Assembly: GCF_013402915.1 (NCBI RefSeq)
Contig: NC_050719.1
Location: 1,488,001-1,552,000, forward strand
From: Zygotorulaspora mrakii
Lineage: Eukaryota > Ascomycota > Saccharomycetes > Saccharomycetales > Saccharomycetaceae
Length of the DNA: 64,000 nucleotides
Direction: 5' to 3'
Part shown: positions 19,864-29,530 of the stretch, piece after piece
Numbering within the stretch: position 1 is the first letter of the stretch
Layout: the number at the start of each line of letters is the position of its first letter
Made by a program: the position numbers and the translations under genes
The notes under the pieces: generated by a model
The model's input: only the letters and a program-made list of their open reading frames with translations
Told to the model about the DNA's origin: nothing
The model's database searches: none

Positions 19864-22800
19864 ATGTCTTCGAAGGAGGATCGTGAGAGTAAATCCAATG
19901 AGAACAACTCATACGCCGGTTCTCTGCAGAGCTTTGATGCTGACAACCACAGTCAAGATGCAGAACGTCTCGGCACGTCGTCTCAGCTGTCACGTCATTT
20001 GACCAATATATTATCCAATGAAGAAGGTGTCGAGAGACTGGCATCGATGGCAAGAGTTTTATCCACCAAAACTAAAAGACAAATGGACAAATTCGAAGTT
20101 GATGCCCTGGATTTCGATTTACGTGCCCTTTTGAATTATTTGAGATCACATCAATTGGAACAAGGTATTGAACCTGGTGATTCTGGTGTTGCTTTCAAAG
20201 GCTTAACAGCAGTTGGTATTGATGCTTCTGCGGCTTATGGGCCAAGTGTTGAAGAAATGTTAAGAGGTTTGGTGCGTTTACCTTTCCATCTTAAATCTTT
20301 ATTCAAGAAGTCAACTGATGTTCCATTGAGAAATATTATTCAAAACTGTACAGGTGTCGTTGAATCTGGAGAAATGTTATTCGTCGTTGGTAGACCAGGT
20401 GCAGGTTGTTCGACACTTTTAAAGTGTGTATCCGGTGAAACAAGTGAATTGGTTGAAGTTAAGGGCGAATTTTCTTACGACGGTTTAGATCAAGAAGAAA
20501 TGATGTCTAGATACAAAGGTTACGTTATCTACTGTCCTGAATTGGACTTCCATTTTCCAAAAATTACTGTTAAGGAAACAATTGATTTTGCGTTGAAATG
20601 TAAAACCCCTCGTGTTAGAATTGATAACATGACGAGAAAAGAATACGTTGATAACGTCAGAGACATGTGGTGTACAGTCTTCGGTTTGAGACACACCTAC
20701 GCTACTAAAGTCGGTAACGATTTCGTTAGAGGTGTCTCTGGTGGTGAAAGAAAGCGTGTTTCCTTGGTTGAAGCTCAAGCAATGAGTGCATCAATATATT
20801 CTTGGGATAATGCGACAAGAGGTTTAGATGCATCGACAGCTTTAGAATTCGCACAAGCTATTAGAACAGCTACCAATATGATGAATAATTCTGCTATTGT
20901 TGCTATTTATCAGGCTGGTGAGAATATTTATGAATTGTTCGATAAAGCTACTGTTCTGTACAACGGTAGACAAATTTATTTTGGTCCTGCTGATAAAGCT
21001 GTTGGTTACTTTGAAAATATGGGATGGATTAAGCCAAACAGAATGACATCAGCAGAATTCTTGACCTCTGTTACTGTTGATTATGAAAATAGAACATTGG
21101 ATATTGCACCAGGTTACGAGGATAAAATACCCAAATCCGGTGGAGAATTCGAGGAGTATTGGCTAAATTCTAACGATTACCAAGAGCTTTTAAAATCTTA
21201 TGATGATTATCAGGCAAGACATCAAGCGGAAGAAACAAGAGATAGGTTGGAAGTGGCCAAAAAACAGAGATTACAGGTTGGACAACGTGAAAAATCACAG
21301 TTTGTGGTTAACTATTGGACACAGGTTTGGTACTGTATGATGCGTGGCTTTCAGAGAGTCAAAGGTGATCAAACTTATACCAAAGTCTATTTATCTTCCT
21401 TCCTAATTAAAGGTTTAGTTGTCGGATCCATGTTTCATAGAATAGATCCCAAAAGTTATTCCACTACTGAGGGTGCATACTCTCGTGGTGGTCTTCTATT
21501 TTATGTTTTACTTTTTGCTGCTGTTACATCTCTAGCTGAAATTGCTAATTCGTTCGCTAATAGGCCGATTGTTGTCAAACAAAAGTCTTATTCGATGTAT
21601 CACATTTCTGCAGAATCTCTTCAAGAAATTTTTACTGAGATGCCAACTAAGTTGATTGCCATTATTGTTTTATCTTTGGTCTCGTACTGGATTCCCTTTT
21701 TGAAGTTCACTGCTGGTGCATTCTTTCAGTATATGCTTTATCTGTTTACAGTTCAACAATGTACTTCTTTTATCTTCAAATTCGTTGCGACATTAACTAA
21801 AGATGGTGAAACTGCGCATGCCGTAGGTGGTTTGTACGTGCTAATGCTTTGTACCTTTGCTGGTTTTGTTTTACCTATTCCAGAAATGCATCATTGGATC
21901 AGATGGTTTCATTATCTCAATCCGCTTACTTATGGGTTTGAAAGTTTAATGTCAACAGAATTCCACGGAAGACAAATGAGATGCAGTGAGCTGGTCCCAA
22001 GTGGATCAGGTTACGAGAACGTATCAATTGCAAACCAAGTCTGTAATGCAGCTGGTGCCGTCAAAGGTCAATTTTACGTGAGCGGTGATGCATATATTAA
22101 ACAGCATTATCATTTCAGTTATAATCACGCTTGGAGGGATTGGGGTATCAACGTTGTTTGGACGTTTGGCTACATTGTGCTTAATGTTATCCTTTCAGAA
22201 TTTTTGAAACCATTAGAGGGTGGTGGTGATTTGCTGTTGTATAAAAGAGGACACATGCCGGAATTTGGAACTGAATCAGCTGAAGCTAAAACGGCAAGTA
22301 GAGAAGAAATGATGGAGGCGCTTAATGGTCCTGGTGTCGATCTAAATAAGGTTATTGCCGAAAAAGATGTGTTCACTTGGAATCATTTGGATTATACTAT
22401 TCCATACGACGGTGCAACGAGACAATTGCTAAGTGATGTTTTCGGGTACGTGAAACCTGGTAAGATGACGGCACTTATGGGTGAATCCGGTGCTGGTAAA
22501 ACTACTTTATTGAATGTGCTCGCTCAAAGAATAAATATGGGTGTTATTACTGGTGATATGCTGGTCAACGCGCAATCACTACCTGCATCTTTCAACAGAT
22601 CATGTGGTTATGTTGCTCAAGCAGATAACCATATGGCTGAGTTATCTGTGAGGGAATCTCTAAGATTTGCTGCTGAACTGAGACAACCGGCTTCAACCCC
22701 ATTAGAGGAGAAATATGAATATGTTGAGAAAATTCTTACTTTACTGGGTATGCAAAATTATGCCGAAGCATTAGTTGGTAAAACAGGAAGAGGTCTGAAT

Positions 22801-24387
22801 GTTGAACAGAGAAAAAAATTGTCTATTGGTGTCGAACTGGTTGCAAAACCCTCTTTATTATTATTTTTAGATGAGCCAACTTCAGGTTTGGATTCACAAT
22901 CTGCTTGGTCTATTGTCCAGTTCATGAGAGCGTTGGCAGATTCGGGACAGTCTATTCTATGTACTATTCACCAACCTTCAGCTACTTTATTTGAACAATT
23001 CGATAGATTACTGCTTTTGAAAAAGGGTGGTAAAATGGTGTACTTTGGTGATATTGGTACCAACTCTAGTTCCTTGTTAAGTTATTTTGAACGTGAATCA
23101 GGTGTTAAATGTGGTAAATCTGAGAATCCTGCCGAATATATGTTGAACTGTATTGGTGCTGGTGCTACTGCAAGTGCTGACGCTGACTGGCACGAACTGT
23201 GGTTGAAGTCTCCTGAATGTGCAGCAGCAAGAGAAGAAGTTGAGGAGCTTCACCGTATACTTCCAAGCAGACCGATCACTGACGACCCGGAGATGGCAAC
23301 CAAATTCGCAGCTTCTTACACAACCCAAATGAAGGTTCTGTTAAGGAGAACAGCCTTGCAATTCTGGAGATCACCTATCTACATCAGAGGTAAATTTTTG
23401 GAATGTGTTTCTTGTGCTTTATTTGTTGGTCTATCATATGTTGGTGTCAATCATTCCATTGGTGGTGCTCAGGAAGCCTTTTCCTCTGTTTTCATGTTAT
23501 TGTTGATTTCTTTGGCTATGATCAATCAACTCCACGTTTTCGCTTATGCTAGTAGAGAATTGTACGAGGTTAGAGAGGCTGCGTCGAATACTTTCCATTG
23601 GAGCGCTTTGCTTTTAAGTCATTATACTGTTGAGACAATGTGGTCAACTGCTTGTCAGTTCATGTGTTACATTTGTTACTACTGGCCTGCGCAATATAGT
23701 GGAAGAGCATCTCATGCAGGTTTCTTCTTCTTCTTTTACGTTTTGATTTTCCCTGCATACTTCTGTTCTTATGGTTTATGGATTTTGTACATGGCACCTG
23801 ATGTCCCATCAGCTTCCATGATCAATTCAAACGTCTTCGCTGCTATGTTACTGTTCTGTGGTATTCTGCAGCCAAGGCAAAAAATGCCAGGGTTCTGGAG
23901 AAGGTTTATGTATAATGTTTCACCATTCACTTATGTCGTCCAAGCTCTAGTTGGTCCATTGGTACATAACAAACCAGTGATTTGTGCGCCGGATGAATTC
24001 AACATTTTAGATCCACCTGAAGGACAAACTTGTGGCGAATTTTTGGGAACCTATCTGGAAAACAACCCAGGATATCTGGTTAATCATGATGCTACGGAAA
24101 ACTGCCAATATTGTCCATTTTCTGTTCAGGATCAGGTGGTCGAACAGTTCAATGTTCGTTGGGCCCAAAGATGGAGAAATTTCGGTTTTATGTGGGCTTA
24201 CATCATATTTAACCTTGTAGCTATGTGTGTTTGCTACTACGTCGCGAGAGTTAAAGTGTGGTCGCTGAAATCAGTCTTAAACGTAAAGAGCTGGTTTAGC
24301 AAACCAAGAAAGGAAAGACACGAAAAGGACACTACTATCTTTCAACAAAAGCCAGGTGACAAGGAAAAGGTCCAAAAAACCACTTAA
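19864..24387 (+). CDS. PDR12: Pdr12, plasma-membrane ABC exporter of weak organic acids
   Basis: A full-size PDR/ABCG transporter of 1,507 residues in the order NBD1-TM1-NBD2-TM2. S. cerevisiae Pdr12 pumps sorbate, benzoate, propionate and other carboxylate anions out of the cell under War1 control. NBD1 has the degenerate Walker A GRPGAGCS (176-183, Cys replacing Lys), signature VSGGERKRVS (about 291-300) and WDNATRGLDAS in place of a catalytic Glu. NBD2 has the canonical Walker A GESGAGKT (873-880), the degenerate signature LNVEQRKKLS and LLLFLDEPTSGLDS. This asymmetry is normal for the family. The N-terminus (SQLSRHLTNILSNEEG) and the C-terminus (RKERHEKDTTIFQ) are close to Pdr12 rather than Snq2. 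PDR12 (YPL058C) lies between SUR1 and GRX5 in S. cerevisiae, as here. Confidence 0.96.
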   Translation: MSSKEDRESKSNENNSYAGSLQSFDADNHSQDAERLGTSSQLSRHLTNILSNEEGVERLASMARVLSTKTKRQMDKFEVDALDFDLRALLNYLRSHQLEQGIEPGDSGVAFKGLTAVGIDASAAYGPSVEEMLRGLVRLPFHLKSLFKKSTDVPLRNIIQNCTGVVESGEMLFVVGRPGAGCSTLLKCVSGETSELVEVKGEFSYDGLDQEEMMSRYKGYVIYCPELDFHFPKITVKETIDFALKCKTPRVRIDNMTRKEYVDNVRDMWCTVFGLRHTYATKVGNDFVRGVSGGERKRVSLVEAQAMSASIYSWDNATRGLDASTALEFAQAIRTATNMMNNSAIVAIYQAGENIYELFDKATVLYNGRQIYFGPADKAVGYFENMGWIKPNRMTSAEFLTSVTVDYENRTLDIAPGYEDKIPKSGGEFEEYWLNSNDYQELLKSYDDYQARHQAEETRDRLEVAKKQRLQVGQREKSQFVVNYWTQVWYCMMRGFQRVKGDQTYTKVYLSSFLIKGLVVGSMFHRIDPKSYSTTEGAYSRGGLLFYVLLFAAVTSLAEIANSFANRPIVVKQKSYSMYHISAESLQEIFTEMPTKLIAIIVLSLVSYWIPFLKFTAGAFFQYMLYLFTVQQCTSFIFKFVATLTKDGETAHAVGGLYVLMLCTFAGFVLPIPEMHHWIRWFHYLNPLTYGFESLMSTEFHGRQMRCSELVPSGSGYENVSIANQVCNAAGAVKGQFYVSGDAYIKQHYHFSYNHAWRDWGINVVWTFGYIVLNVILSEFLKPLEGGGDLLLYKRGHMPEFGTESAEAKTASREEMMEALNGPGVDLNKVIAEKDVFTWNHLDYTIPYDGATRQLLSDVFGYVKPGKMTALMGESGAGKTTLLNVLAQRINMGVITGDMLVNAQSLPASFNRSCGYVAQADNHMAELSVRESLRFAAELRQPASTPLEEKYEYVEKILTLLGMQNYAEALVGKTGRGLNVEQRKKLSIGVELVAKPSLLLFLDEPTSGLDSQSAWSIVQFMRALADSGQSILCTIHQPSATLFEQFDRLLLLKKGGKMVYFGDIGTNSSSLLSYFERESGVKCGKSENPAEYMLNCIGAGATASADADWHELWLKSPECAAAREEVEELHRILPSRPITDDPEMATKFAASYTTQMKVLLRRTALQFWRSPIYIRGKFLECVSCALFVGLSYVGVNHSIGGAQEAFSSVFMLLLISLAMINQLHVFAYASRELYEVREAASNTFHWSALLLSHYTVETMWSTACQFMCYICYYWPAQYSGRASHAGFFFFFYVLIFPAYFCSYGLWILYMAPDVPSASMINSNVFAAMLLFCGILQPRQKMPGFWRRFMYNVSPFTYVVQALVGPLVHNKPVICAPDEFNILDPPEGQTCGEFLGTYLENNPGYLVNHDATENCQYCPFSVQDQVVEQFNVRWAQRWRNFGFMWAYIIFNLVAMCVCYYVARVKVWSLKSVLNVKSWFSKPRKERHEKDTTIFQQKPGDKEKVQKTT

Positions 24388-24660
24388 ATTCAAGTTGTTT
24401 AAGTGATTTCAAAAAAAATTTATAGATATACCATTTTTTTTATCAAATTCTTTTTATAGTCGGAACTAATCTTTAATTATTCTTTTTAACAAACTGCTGA
24501 CCGAAGCTGCCTCAAGATACAAAAAGGCTATATTCAATACCGCAATATTTTGAGAGATAAGACTCAGTTTGCAGTGTTGTACGTGCACACCATGCTTGAT
24601 ATTTCATAAGATAGCGATCTTATATCAGGTAAGTAAAAAAGGGCAGAAAAACCAGCTGCG

Positions 24661-26301
24661 ATGTTTCGAATTATTTTCGCTAAAGAATCTATACTTCGAA
24701 AAGTGAGAAGATTTTCCAACAACTGTACTTTCACTCATAATTATAGCGTCTTGACAGCAGAAGAACGTGAAGAAGTGAATAGACTTCCATTCTTTTCGAG
24801 GAGTTTCGAAGAGCAGCCCAAAAAACAACCGAACAAGACTAGGCAGAAATATACAGAACGGAAGATCTCTTTGACAAAGGCCATTTTCGGAGAGGATCAA
24901 GAAAATGCCGGATATTTGAGCTACCACCTACCAAGGAGCATGCCTAGCCCGTACTACGATGTATACTGTAAGAGGGAACAAAATGGGTCCAAAAATGATC
25001 AAGAGAGGGAAATAATGCAAAGATTATCTGTGACCAAGCTGTTGACGAAACGTTGGTGCGAGTTGAGAGAAGCTTACGATATTTACTCTAATGTGGATAT
25101 ATTTGCACATCCGCAATTGCTACAGGGTATTGCATCACATCGGAAACTTGAATACGAAACTCATCCAGTATCAGAAGAAACTCAAGCGTTCAAGGATACC
25201 TTTGAGCTTCAGGTTCCTGATGACAAATTTCACAAGCTTGCGGGTTCCTGGTCTGAAACTGTGTCGAAAATGCTGAATATTTTTGTTGACGGTGAAGCAA
25301 GGGAAGTACTTTGCCATGGTTATCTAGATGCAAATTCGGGACATTTGAAAAGTGGTAGTAGCATAAATGAATGTGATATACTAATTAGTGCGGTTGTTGA
25401 TCATCTAGTTCTAAGAAAAAAAGGTACTGCTGGTACTCTTTTCCCATTCAAACTCTCTAATTCAGTAATAACAAGAGATGGGCAAGATATTGCAGAAAGT
25501 TTGAAACAACTACGAAAAAACGAGTCATTTTTGAAGGAAAACTTCGAGATTATTGTTGGTGACGTTAAGACAAGATCGTTTCGAAGAGTACCGTCGCATG
25601 AAAATGTCATAAAAGCGACGAAGTTACAAGTTATGTATTATCGCCACTTTCTAGAAGAACTTTCTATTGACACAACTTCCACTTATTTCAAACTGTTAGC
25701 CAACGCAGAAAGACGTGGCTTTGATGTTGATCAACCTGTAGATCCTGCCAAAGTAATTAGTATGATGGCTCAGAACGAGTACATGGTTTTGGATATGAAA
25801 AGGTTGAGAGACGGTGAACCAATCGGTTTCAACCCATTTGATAGTAAGAACGTGGAAAACAAAAAGTATAATTTAACTCATTATTCTGCTCTATTGAATG
25901 ATGCTAACACAATAGAAAGATATGGGGACTTCTTTACAGAGTGGAGGAAGCCGGTTACGCTACGGTATCTCGCCTCGAGATTAGCGCAAGTTTACCGTGA
26001 GGTTGGGCGTCTTCTATGCAGTGCTTTAATGGTGGAATATTATGTAAGAAACGAGAATTTTCATAATACACTCTTTGACTATGATGTCGATTACTTGATG
26101 GAGAATTCGCACGATAGCGCATTGTTCTGGTTGGGAAAACGAGATATTGAGCCCATTGGTGCAAATATCAAGAATTTCACGTCGTATTGCAAACATTGTG
26201 ATTACGAGACTGTGTGCTCCTGGAGGAAGAAAGGTGTCACGAAATGCCTAGATCTAGGGGACGATTTAGTGAGAATAGCTCAGAATGATCCACAATCTTA
26301 A
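24661..26301 (+). CDS. EXO5: Exonuclease V, mitochondrial (Exo5)
   Basis: A 546-residue single-strand DNA exonuclease of the PD-(D/E)XK superfamily with an Fe-S cluster; in S. cerevisiae it is required for mitochondrial genome maintenance. The basic N-terminus (FRIIFAKESILRKVRRF) suits a mitochondrial targeting peptide. The four cluster cysteines expected for the family are visible: Cys133 (TKRWCELREAYD) and the C-terminal group Cys510, Cys513 and Cys519 (YCKHCDYETVC). The nuclease core includes the catalytic-type segment IIVGDVKTRSFRR at about residues 298-310. The stop is 445 bp before the convergent GRX5. S. cerevisiae EXO5 (YBR163W) follows YSY6, whereas here PDR12 lies between them, as expected for the interleaved ancestral order. 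Confidence 0.93.
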   Translation: MFRIIFAKESILRKVRRFSNNCTFTHNYSVLTAEEREEVNRLPFFSRSFEEQPKKQPNKTRQKYTERKISLTKAIFGEDQENAGYLSYHLPRSMPSPYYDVYCKREQNGSKNDQEREIMQRLSVTKLLTKRWCELREAYDIYSNVDIFAHPQLLQGIASHRKLEYETHPVSEETQAFKDTFELQVPDDKFHKLAGSWSETVSKMLNIFVDGEAREVLCHGYLDANSGHLKSGSSINECDILISAVVDHLVLRKKGTAGTLFPFKLSNSVITRDGQDIAESLKQLRKNESFLKENFEIIVGDVKTRSFRRVPSHENVIKATKLQVMYYRHFLEELSIDTTSTYFKLLANAERRGFDVDQPVDPAKVISMMAQNEYMVLDMKRLRDGEPIGFNPFDSKNVENKKYNLTHYSALLNDANTIERYGDFFTEWRKPVTLRYLASRLAQVYREVGRLLCSALMVEYYVRNENFHNTLFDYDVDYLMENSHDSALFWLGKRDIEPIGANIKNFTSYCKHCDYETVCSWRKKGVTKCLDLGDDLVRIAQNDPQS

Positions 26302-26745
26302 ATTTTATCACAATCAGTAAATATTTTTACGTAAGTTTTAATGTTAAAGACGCGTGACATCTCTCTTTTTAAAATCAGTAAAGTTGTCTGAGGAGAACAA
26401 AATATAAATAAAACAAAGCTCCAAGGAAAACATATTCAACACCAAAAAAACATAAAAACTAACTATACACTAGTATGAAGCTATAAGCTTCGAAACCCCT
26501 TGGTCTAATGTTACTATGCATCTTTAGACCTGATTCAGTCGATACTCTTCATGTTAATATAGCATTTTACTGATTCGTAATTCATGGGGGAACATCGATG
26601 TCATTCTTATATCTTCAGTGTAAAAACAATTGCACAAAGAAGAGTGGAGTTTGTAAATAGAGAATTCGTTATTTACACGTCTAAAGGCATGAGAATACAA
26701 TCAAACCAGATAAATAATATGTAAAATGTTTTTTGATTCAGAAGC
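26302..26745. other. Convergent EXO5/GRX5 3' spacer
   Basis: This A+T-rich 444 bp lies between the ends of two converging genes and presumably contains both polyadenylation regions. I see no gene or repeat in it. Confidence 0.6.
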
Positions 26746-27183
26746 TCACTCGTCTTCAGGTACCAAAGCATCTGCTTTCTCTAAAACATCAGTAAGTTCC
26801 CCAGTTTGGGCCATGCTTGTCACTATATCACAGCCACCAATAAATTCCTTATTCAAATATAGTTGGGGTATGGTTGGCCACTCGCTGAACTCCTTGATAC
26901 CATCGCGCAGTTCAGGGTCTTCTAAGACGTTGTAGGCAGCAAATTTAGCGGGATCAACACCTTGCTGCCCTAATAAGCTGATACAAGCTCTGGAAAATCC
27001 ACATTGCGGAAACTCAGGTGTGCCCTTCATGAAAAGTACTACAGGCGCAGAAGAAATCGCATCCTCAATAGCTTTCCTAGTCTCTGTGCTTAGAAATAAT
27101 CTCGTTTGCTGACTAAATAGTATTTTTGGTTGTGCCAGAGACAAAGCTGACGTTAGAGTTGGTATTCTTTTGAACAACATCAT
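26746..27183 (-). CDS. GRX5: Mitochondrial monothiol glutaredoxin Grx5
   Basis: A CGFS-type glutaredoxin that passes [2Fe-2S] clusters from the Isu scaffold to acceptor proteins in the mitochondrial matrix. From the ATG at 27183 the protein has 145 residues; the ATG at 27180 is equally possible. The open frame extends upstream to another ATG at 27270 (174 residues), but the short form matches the family length and begins with a good matrix-targeting peptide ([18 protein letters not shown]). The active site CGFS is at about residues 61-64, with the cis-Pro segment WPTIPQLY and the glutathione-binding GGCDI. The acidic tail LVPEDE is as in S. cerevisiae. GRX5-MFM1-ALD6 follows the order YPL059-061, with DUR1,2 and FTH1 inserted from the other ohnologous track. 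Confidence 0.95.
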   Translation of the reverse strand: MMLFKRIPTLTSALSLAQPKILFSQQTRLFLSTETRKAIEDAISSAPVVLFMKGTPEFPQCGFSRACISLLGQQGVDPAKFAAYNVLEDPELRDGIKEFSEWPTIPQLYLNKEFIGGCDIVTSMAQTGELTDVLEKADALVPEDE

Positions 27184-28654
27184 GATCTCTGTGCTGCCTT
27201 GAAGGAGAATAGTAGAATAAACGGACTCGGCTACTGGGTAGTAATTATTTGGTAATTTTATATAGAACATTATTATGTTTCCTTATGATTGGATCATTAT
27301 CGATGTGATGTAATTATGAACGAGGCATGATATTACGTAGCTATAGTTGAGTACACTTGACCAAATAGCTTCAGACTGTTAAAAGAGATGGAATTCACCG
27401 GATCCTTAAGGGCAGTAACTCAAGCATTGGGAATTATAACATGGTGTTGAATTTTCCGAAATGTACGTGTCCTTCCTGAAGTATAAAATGAAATAAAAAC
27501 TGCATTGAATGAGATTGAAAATTGGCAAAAATGTGGGTATTCTTACCTTGACAATGACTTCGCTTGAGTGTTAAACCCGGACGCTGCCTGTACAGTTTTC
27601 GCTCTCATCAGCTCACAATTAGTGCTACAAACAACATATTTTTTCCAGTCCAATAGAGTCTCCAGTACAGCTGTTCTTGCACCGTTGTTAGATTCCTCAA
27701 TTGTACACGTCTCGCGAGGCGTTTGCAGTCGATAACTCTGCTGAGTCTATGGACGTCCTATTAAGATTTCATCTGACGCAACTCTCGCGTCACGGAAGAT
27801 GCCATATCAGTGCATCAGTTGCACTTACTTCGATATCAATATCCCATTCAACACTCCAACAGATCCCACCATCTAGTGCTCTCAAATGTTCTGACTCAAG
27901 AATTCCCCACAAAAGCTGTAGAAGCGTGCCCTGTAGATAAAATCCAAATATTTCTAGGCTCTTATGACGCTTCTGGCACACGATTGTCCTCCACGCACAC
28001 CTATCCTAGCGATGAATGTGCATTGCAGTTGGAATATAGATTGGCATCATGATACAAAAGAAGACATATCAAATAGACCACCTGGAAGACTATGAGATAG
28101 AACTCTTGAAATGACACAGCAGAAAAAATGGTTTCGGTTGAAACGCTAACCGAATATCAACAGAGTCTAGAAAGTCGTCGGCTGATAGTCTATCGTGAGA
28201 TGCTTGCTGTAGAGGACTACGGAGGAGTCTGTGGCATGGAATAGGAAATAACAGTTATGATATATCCTGCCGCTTGGCAAATGGTGTGGTGACGATGAAA
28301 ATTCTTCACTCGTCGTCCTCTCTTATGGTTCAATAGGTGCATAATGTTGGGTATATATACTGACATATGTCCCAGATGTTAATCCAAGTTCAGTTAGCTT
28401 TATCTCAATTCATGATATAGAAAACCAAGGACTTATATATCTCCATAATTGAATATCATAATATCACCATCAATGTCTAACCAAGTTACTATCGACAACG
28501 CCGAAGAAAACATTCTTTCTAAATACAAATAGAAACCCTTCTTTCCAAATAATAGGACTGCTGCTTTGTGTTCACACGCTTACGTGCTCTAATATCGCCA
28601 GAGTATAGCCCTACATAGCCAATGCTACCACCTCTCTGGCACAACAATTGAAGA
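27184..28654. other. GRX5 upstream region to tRNA-Cys
   Basis: About 1.5 kb without a convincing gene. The right end, 28345-28646, starts TGTTG and ends CAACA, has a TATA-like sequence near its start and stops 8 bp before the tRNA. That length (302 bp) and position resemble an old Ty3-like solo LTR, but I see no target-site duplication. Inside it a 19-codon frame (ATG at 28473, stop 28530-28532) uses common yeast codons and continues open after the stop for 19 more codons. It could be a remnant of a coding sequence I do not recognise. The rest shows nothing. Confidence 0.4.
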
Positions 28655-28726
28655 GCTCGTATGGCGCAGTGGTAGCGCAGCAGATTGCAAATCTGTTGGT
28701 CCTTAGTTCGATCCTGAGTGCGAGCT
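28655..28726 (+). tRNA. tRNA-Cys (anticodon GCA), no intron
   Basis: A 72-base gene. The acceptor stem pairs GCTCGTA (28655-28661) with TGCGAGC (28719-28725) through one G-U pair, followed by discriminator T. The A box TGGCGCAGTGG and the B-box segment AGTTCGATCC are both present. The anticodon loop TTGCAAA inside stem CAGAT/ATCTG gives GCA. The CCA end is not encoded, as usual in eukaryotes. A run of T (28727-28740) directly after the gene serves as the RNA polymerase III terminator. Confidence 0.97.
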
Positions 28727-28819
28727 TCTTTTTAATTTTTTCACTCCCTTCTCTTATACGAGGAAGAGCCCTGGACCCTCCATCCATCGCAGACCTACAC
28801 AACTCTACTAATACACGAT

Positions 28820-28863
28820 ACTACCATGACACTACCATGACACTACCATGACCCTACCATGAC
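28820..28863 (+). repeat. Four tandem copies of an 11 bp unit (actaccatgac)
   Basis: Three exact copies of the unit (28820-28852) are followed by one with a single change, c for the first a (28853-28863). It lies about 95 bp downstream of the tRNA-Cys gene in non-coding DNA. Arrays of this kind arise by replication slippage and may vary in copy number between strains. Confidence 0.85.
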
Positions 28864-29298
28864 ATAACTACTCCATGGTTGTCCATCACTACCAATCGAC
28901 TAATCGCTGATTCTTTTACGCAGGATATCAGTTTTCTTGTGGCTCTTTCTTAGGTTCTGATTAAAGAGCGCAAATGTGTGCGCAAATTTGCGCACAAAGT
29001 GTTCGGCATTTCGTGAAAAAAAAAAAATGTGGACAATGTTAAAAATCACATCAATCCTGTTATCGAAAGGACCACACTTTCCAGGTACGTAGAATCTGTC
29101 AAAATAGGGCCGCTGGAGTTTTCCATGGATCGCCGGTCTTTTGCGTGTATGGAAATCTGCATGTATGTAGCATGTATGTAGCATTCAGTTTGCAATTGAG
29201 ACTTTGTAGCGCGTTCTCTCTTGCCTTTCCTGAACTTAGAACGCAAGTTGTGCTCTGTTAATTTCCTTTGGGGAAATATACGTTTGATCGGATCGAAT

Positions 29299-29336
29299 GA
29301 TAACAGTTCGGATTGAAAAATTAAAGGACAAGATAA
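29299..29336 (+). promoter_or_regulatory. Pair of GATAA sites upstream of DUR1,2
   Basis: GATAA occurs at 29299-29303 and 29332-29336, 195-235 bp before the DUR1,2 ATG; a reverse copy TTATC is at about 29492. In S. cerevisiae DUR1,2 is repressed by good nitrogen sources through GATA factors (Gln3, Gat1, Dal80) that bind paired GATAA sequences. Number and position fit, but the motif is short. Confidence 0.45.
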
Positions 29337-29530
29337 AGATGACTTGACAGGAAAAATATAAAAGGACTGTAGAGAAAACGGTGAAGTTCCAATCAGCTAG
29401 GCCTGGTTGTTGTTTTTGACCTCTTTCCAGACAGTACGTAGAGTAGTGGTAATAAGTATATAAAGCTTTCATTGAAGCATTTATACACTCTCAGTTATCT
29501 TGATACAAGATAGTAAAGATTTCCAGTGCG

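Larger units (their letters stand above)
28727..29530. other. Spacer from tRNA-Cys to DUR1,2
   Basis: Eight hundred bases with no recognisable gene. Contents are the pol III terminator, a four-copy 11 bp tandem repeat (28820-28863), an A-run at 29019-29028, GATAA sites near 29300, and a TATA-like sequence (about 29457-29463) that lies 70 bp before the DUR1,2 start. It should include the DUR1,2 promoter. Confidence 0.6.

Noticed and set aside
19864..24387. PDR12 Walker A lacking its lysine in the first nucleotide-binding domain, considered as inactivation
   Set aside because: GRPGAGCS with Cys and the degenerate second signature are normal in fungal PDR transporters, so the gene is intact.
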